NCBI GenBank assembly: GCA_000697335.1
Contig: JNEM01016367.1
Location: 1 to 21,823, forward strand
Length of the DNA: 21,823 nucleotides
Direction of reading: 5' to 3'
Source of the DNA: Conidiobolus incongruus B7586
Lineage: Eukaryota; Entomophthoromycota; Entomophthoromycetes; Entomophthorales; Conidiobolaceae
A program made the position numbers and the translations under genes. Positions 20,981 to 21,823 of this stretch are shown piece after piece. Below the pieces are notes generated by a model. The model was not told the DNA's origin. It was given only the letters and a program-made list of their open reading frames with translations, and made no database searches. The first letter of the stretch is position 1. Every line of letters begins with the position of its first letter.

Positions 20981-21823
20981 AAATGGCAAATTTTTTAATA
21001 TTTGATTTTTCAAACATATTATACATTTTGAAAGATTTTATTTATATAAAATATATAGGAAAATAAATATTTTTAAACTATATATATATATATATTCAAT
21101 TTTAATTATTTTTTTTATTAAAATATTTTGATTTTAAAATTTATATTTAAATTTAATTATACTTAAACTAGAATATAATTATCAAAAGGCTTTCATTTTT
21201 GTATCTTTAAAACTTAACTATAAACCCTTTAAAATCATTTAAAACTTATAAATAATTTATAAAGATAGTGTTTTATCTAAAGCTACCATATTATTAAATT
21301 TATGATTTTAAAGCTAAAAAAAATATTATTTAAAATTTACTAAAATCTTAAAAATTAATTTTTACTATTACTTTTTTACTTATTGATAAAATAAAAAAAT
21401 ATATTAAGAAATACCTTTTTATTTTTGTTAAAAAATTATTAAAGTAATTTAATATTAATTATATAAGTATGTTATATTTACTTAAGTTTAAATTTAAATT
21501 AATTAATAAAAATACAAAATAGATATCTTATAATTTAATATAAGTTTAAAAGAAAATTAGAATAGCTATAGCTAAACTAAACTTATTGAAATATAACTAA
21601 AAACAAAGGTTTTTATATTAAATACTTATAAATAATGAATCTTAAATTCTTTTATATAATCCTTTACCTAAAAATAAAATAAAATGTTAAGTTAAGTTAA
21701 ATTAATCTTTTTAATAAATTTTAATGAATAAATATTTTAAATATAAGTAAATGTTAATTATTATAATAAATTATAATGGTATATAGTTTTTTTATTTAAT
21801 ATCTCAAGGAAAATTAATTAATA
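20981..21823 (+). mobile_element. Decayed mariner-like DNA transposon, right copy (continues past window end)
   Basis: Collinear with the left copy read on the opposite strand. From about 21385 to the window end a single frame can be followed without a frameshift but with about a dozen stops. In it, FLYxILINNESxILLYN (from 21610) resembles the mariner block around the second catalytic aspartate, normally (T)GDE. Here it reads N-N-E at 21631-21639, which is what G-to-A changes in GGT-GAT would give. Next come KCxVK (21691 onward; x is TAA where Trp is expected) and YNGI...GKLIN (21772 onward), which resembles the mariner segment near YKGVI...GKTIN. TGG-to-TAA/TAG and GAT-to-AAT changes fit RIP-like G:C-to-A:T decay. 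The copy is non-functional and is cut before its third catalytic residue would appear. Confidence 0.62.

Noticed and set aside
1-21823. The whole window as one giant mobile element with inverted terminal repeats
   Set aside because: The inverted flanks carry their own mariner-like transposase traces and read outward. The island between holds ordinary host genes (COQ3, MMAA) with introns and no captain recombinase, polymerase or capsid gene. Two independent insertions explain the symmetry.

Overview
This looks like a nuclear contig from a very AT-rich eukaryote, most likely an early-diverging fungus (inference). The evidence is many 49-65 nt GT-AG introns, nearly all ending in TAG; mitochondrial COQ3; a methylmalonyl-CoA mutase chaperone (MMAA/MeaB family, uncommon in Dikarya); a Ser/Pro-rich secreted protein; and repeats worn down to almost pure A/T in a way that resembles repeat-induced mutation. 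The species cannot be fixed from the sequence alone.

Layout. Positions 1-1172 and 20981-21823 are two copies of the same decayed mariner-like DNA transposon. They lie in opposite orientation, each reading outward, and both are cut by the window ends. A tandem partial copy of its left end lies at 20757-20978. Between them is an island with four apparently intact genes and one decaying gene, separated by long AT-rich deserts. 1277-2602 (-) is an intronless secreted protein with three copies of an unfamiliar ~100-residue two-cysteine domain. 6632-7727 (+) is COQ3 in four exons, preceded by a GC-richer block (6041-6280) full of inverted repeats. 7974-9801 (-) is a broken gene of unknown family. 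10089-11780 (-) is an MMAA-type GTPase that I could assemble from eleven exons, including exons of 17 and 26 nt. 15639-17060 (-) is an intronless Ser-rich PH-domain protein, with a GC-richer, hairpin-bearing block just past its stop codon.

The genes do not form an obvious pathway cluster. COQ3 (ubiquinone methylation) and MMAA (cobalamin-dependent mutase protection) both carry N-termini that look like mitochondrial targeting sequences, but they act in separate pathways. I see no tRNA, rRNA, CRISPR, origin or viral element. I found no clear new multi-gene system. The observations most worth a second look are the triplicated secreted domain, the structured GC-richer blocks beside COQ3 and the PH gene, the microexons in MMAA, and the RIP-like mariner copies with a still-traceable reading frame.
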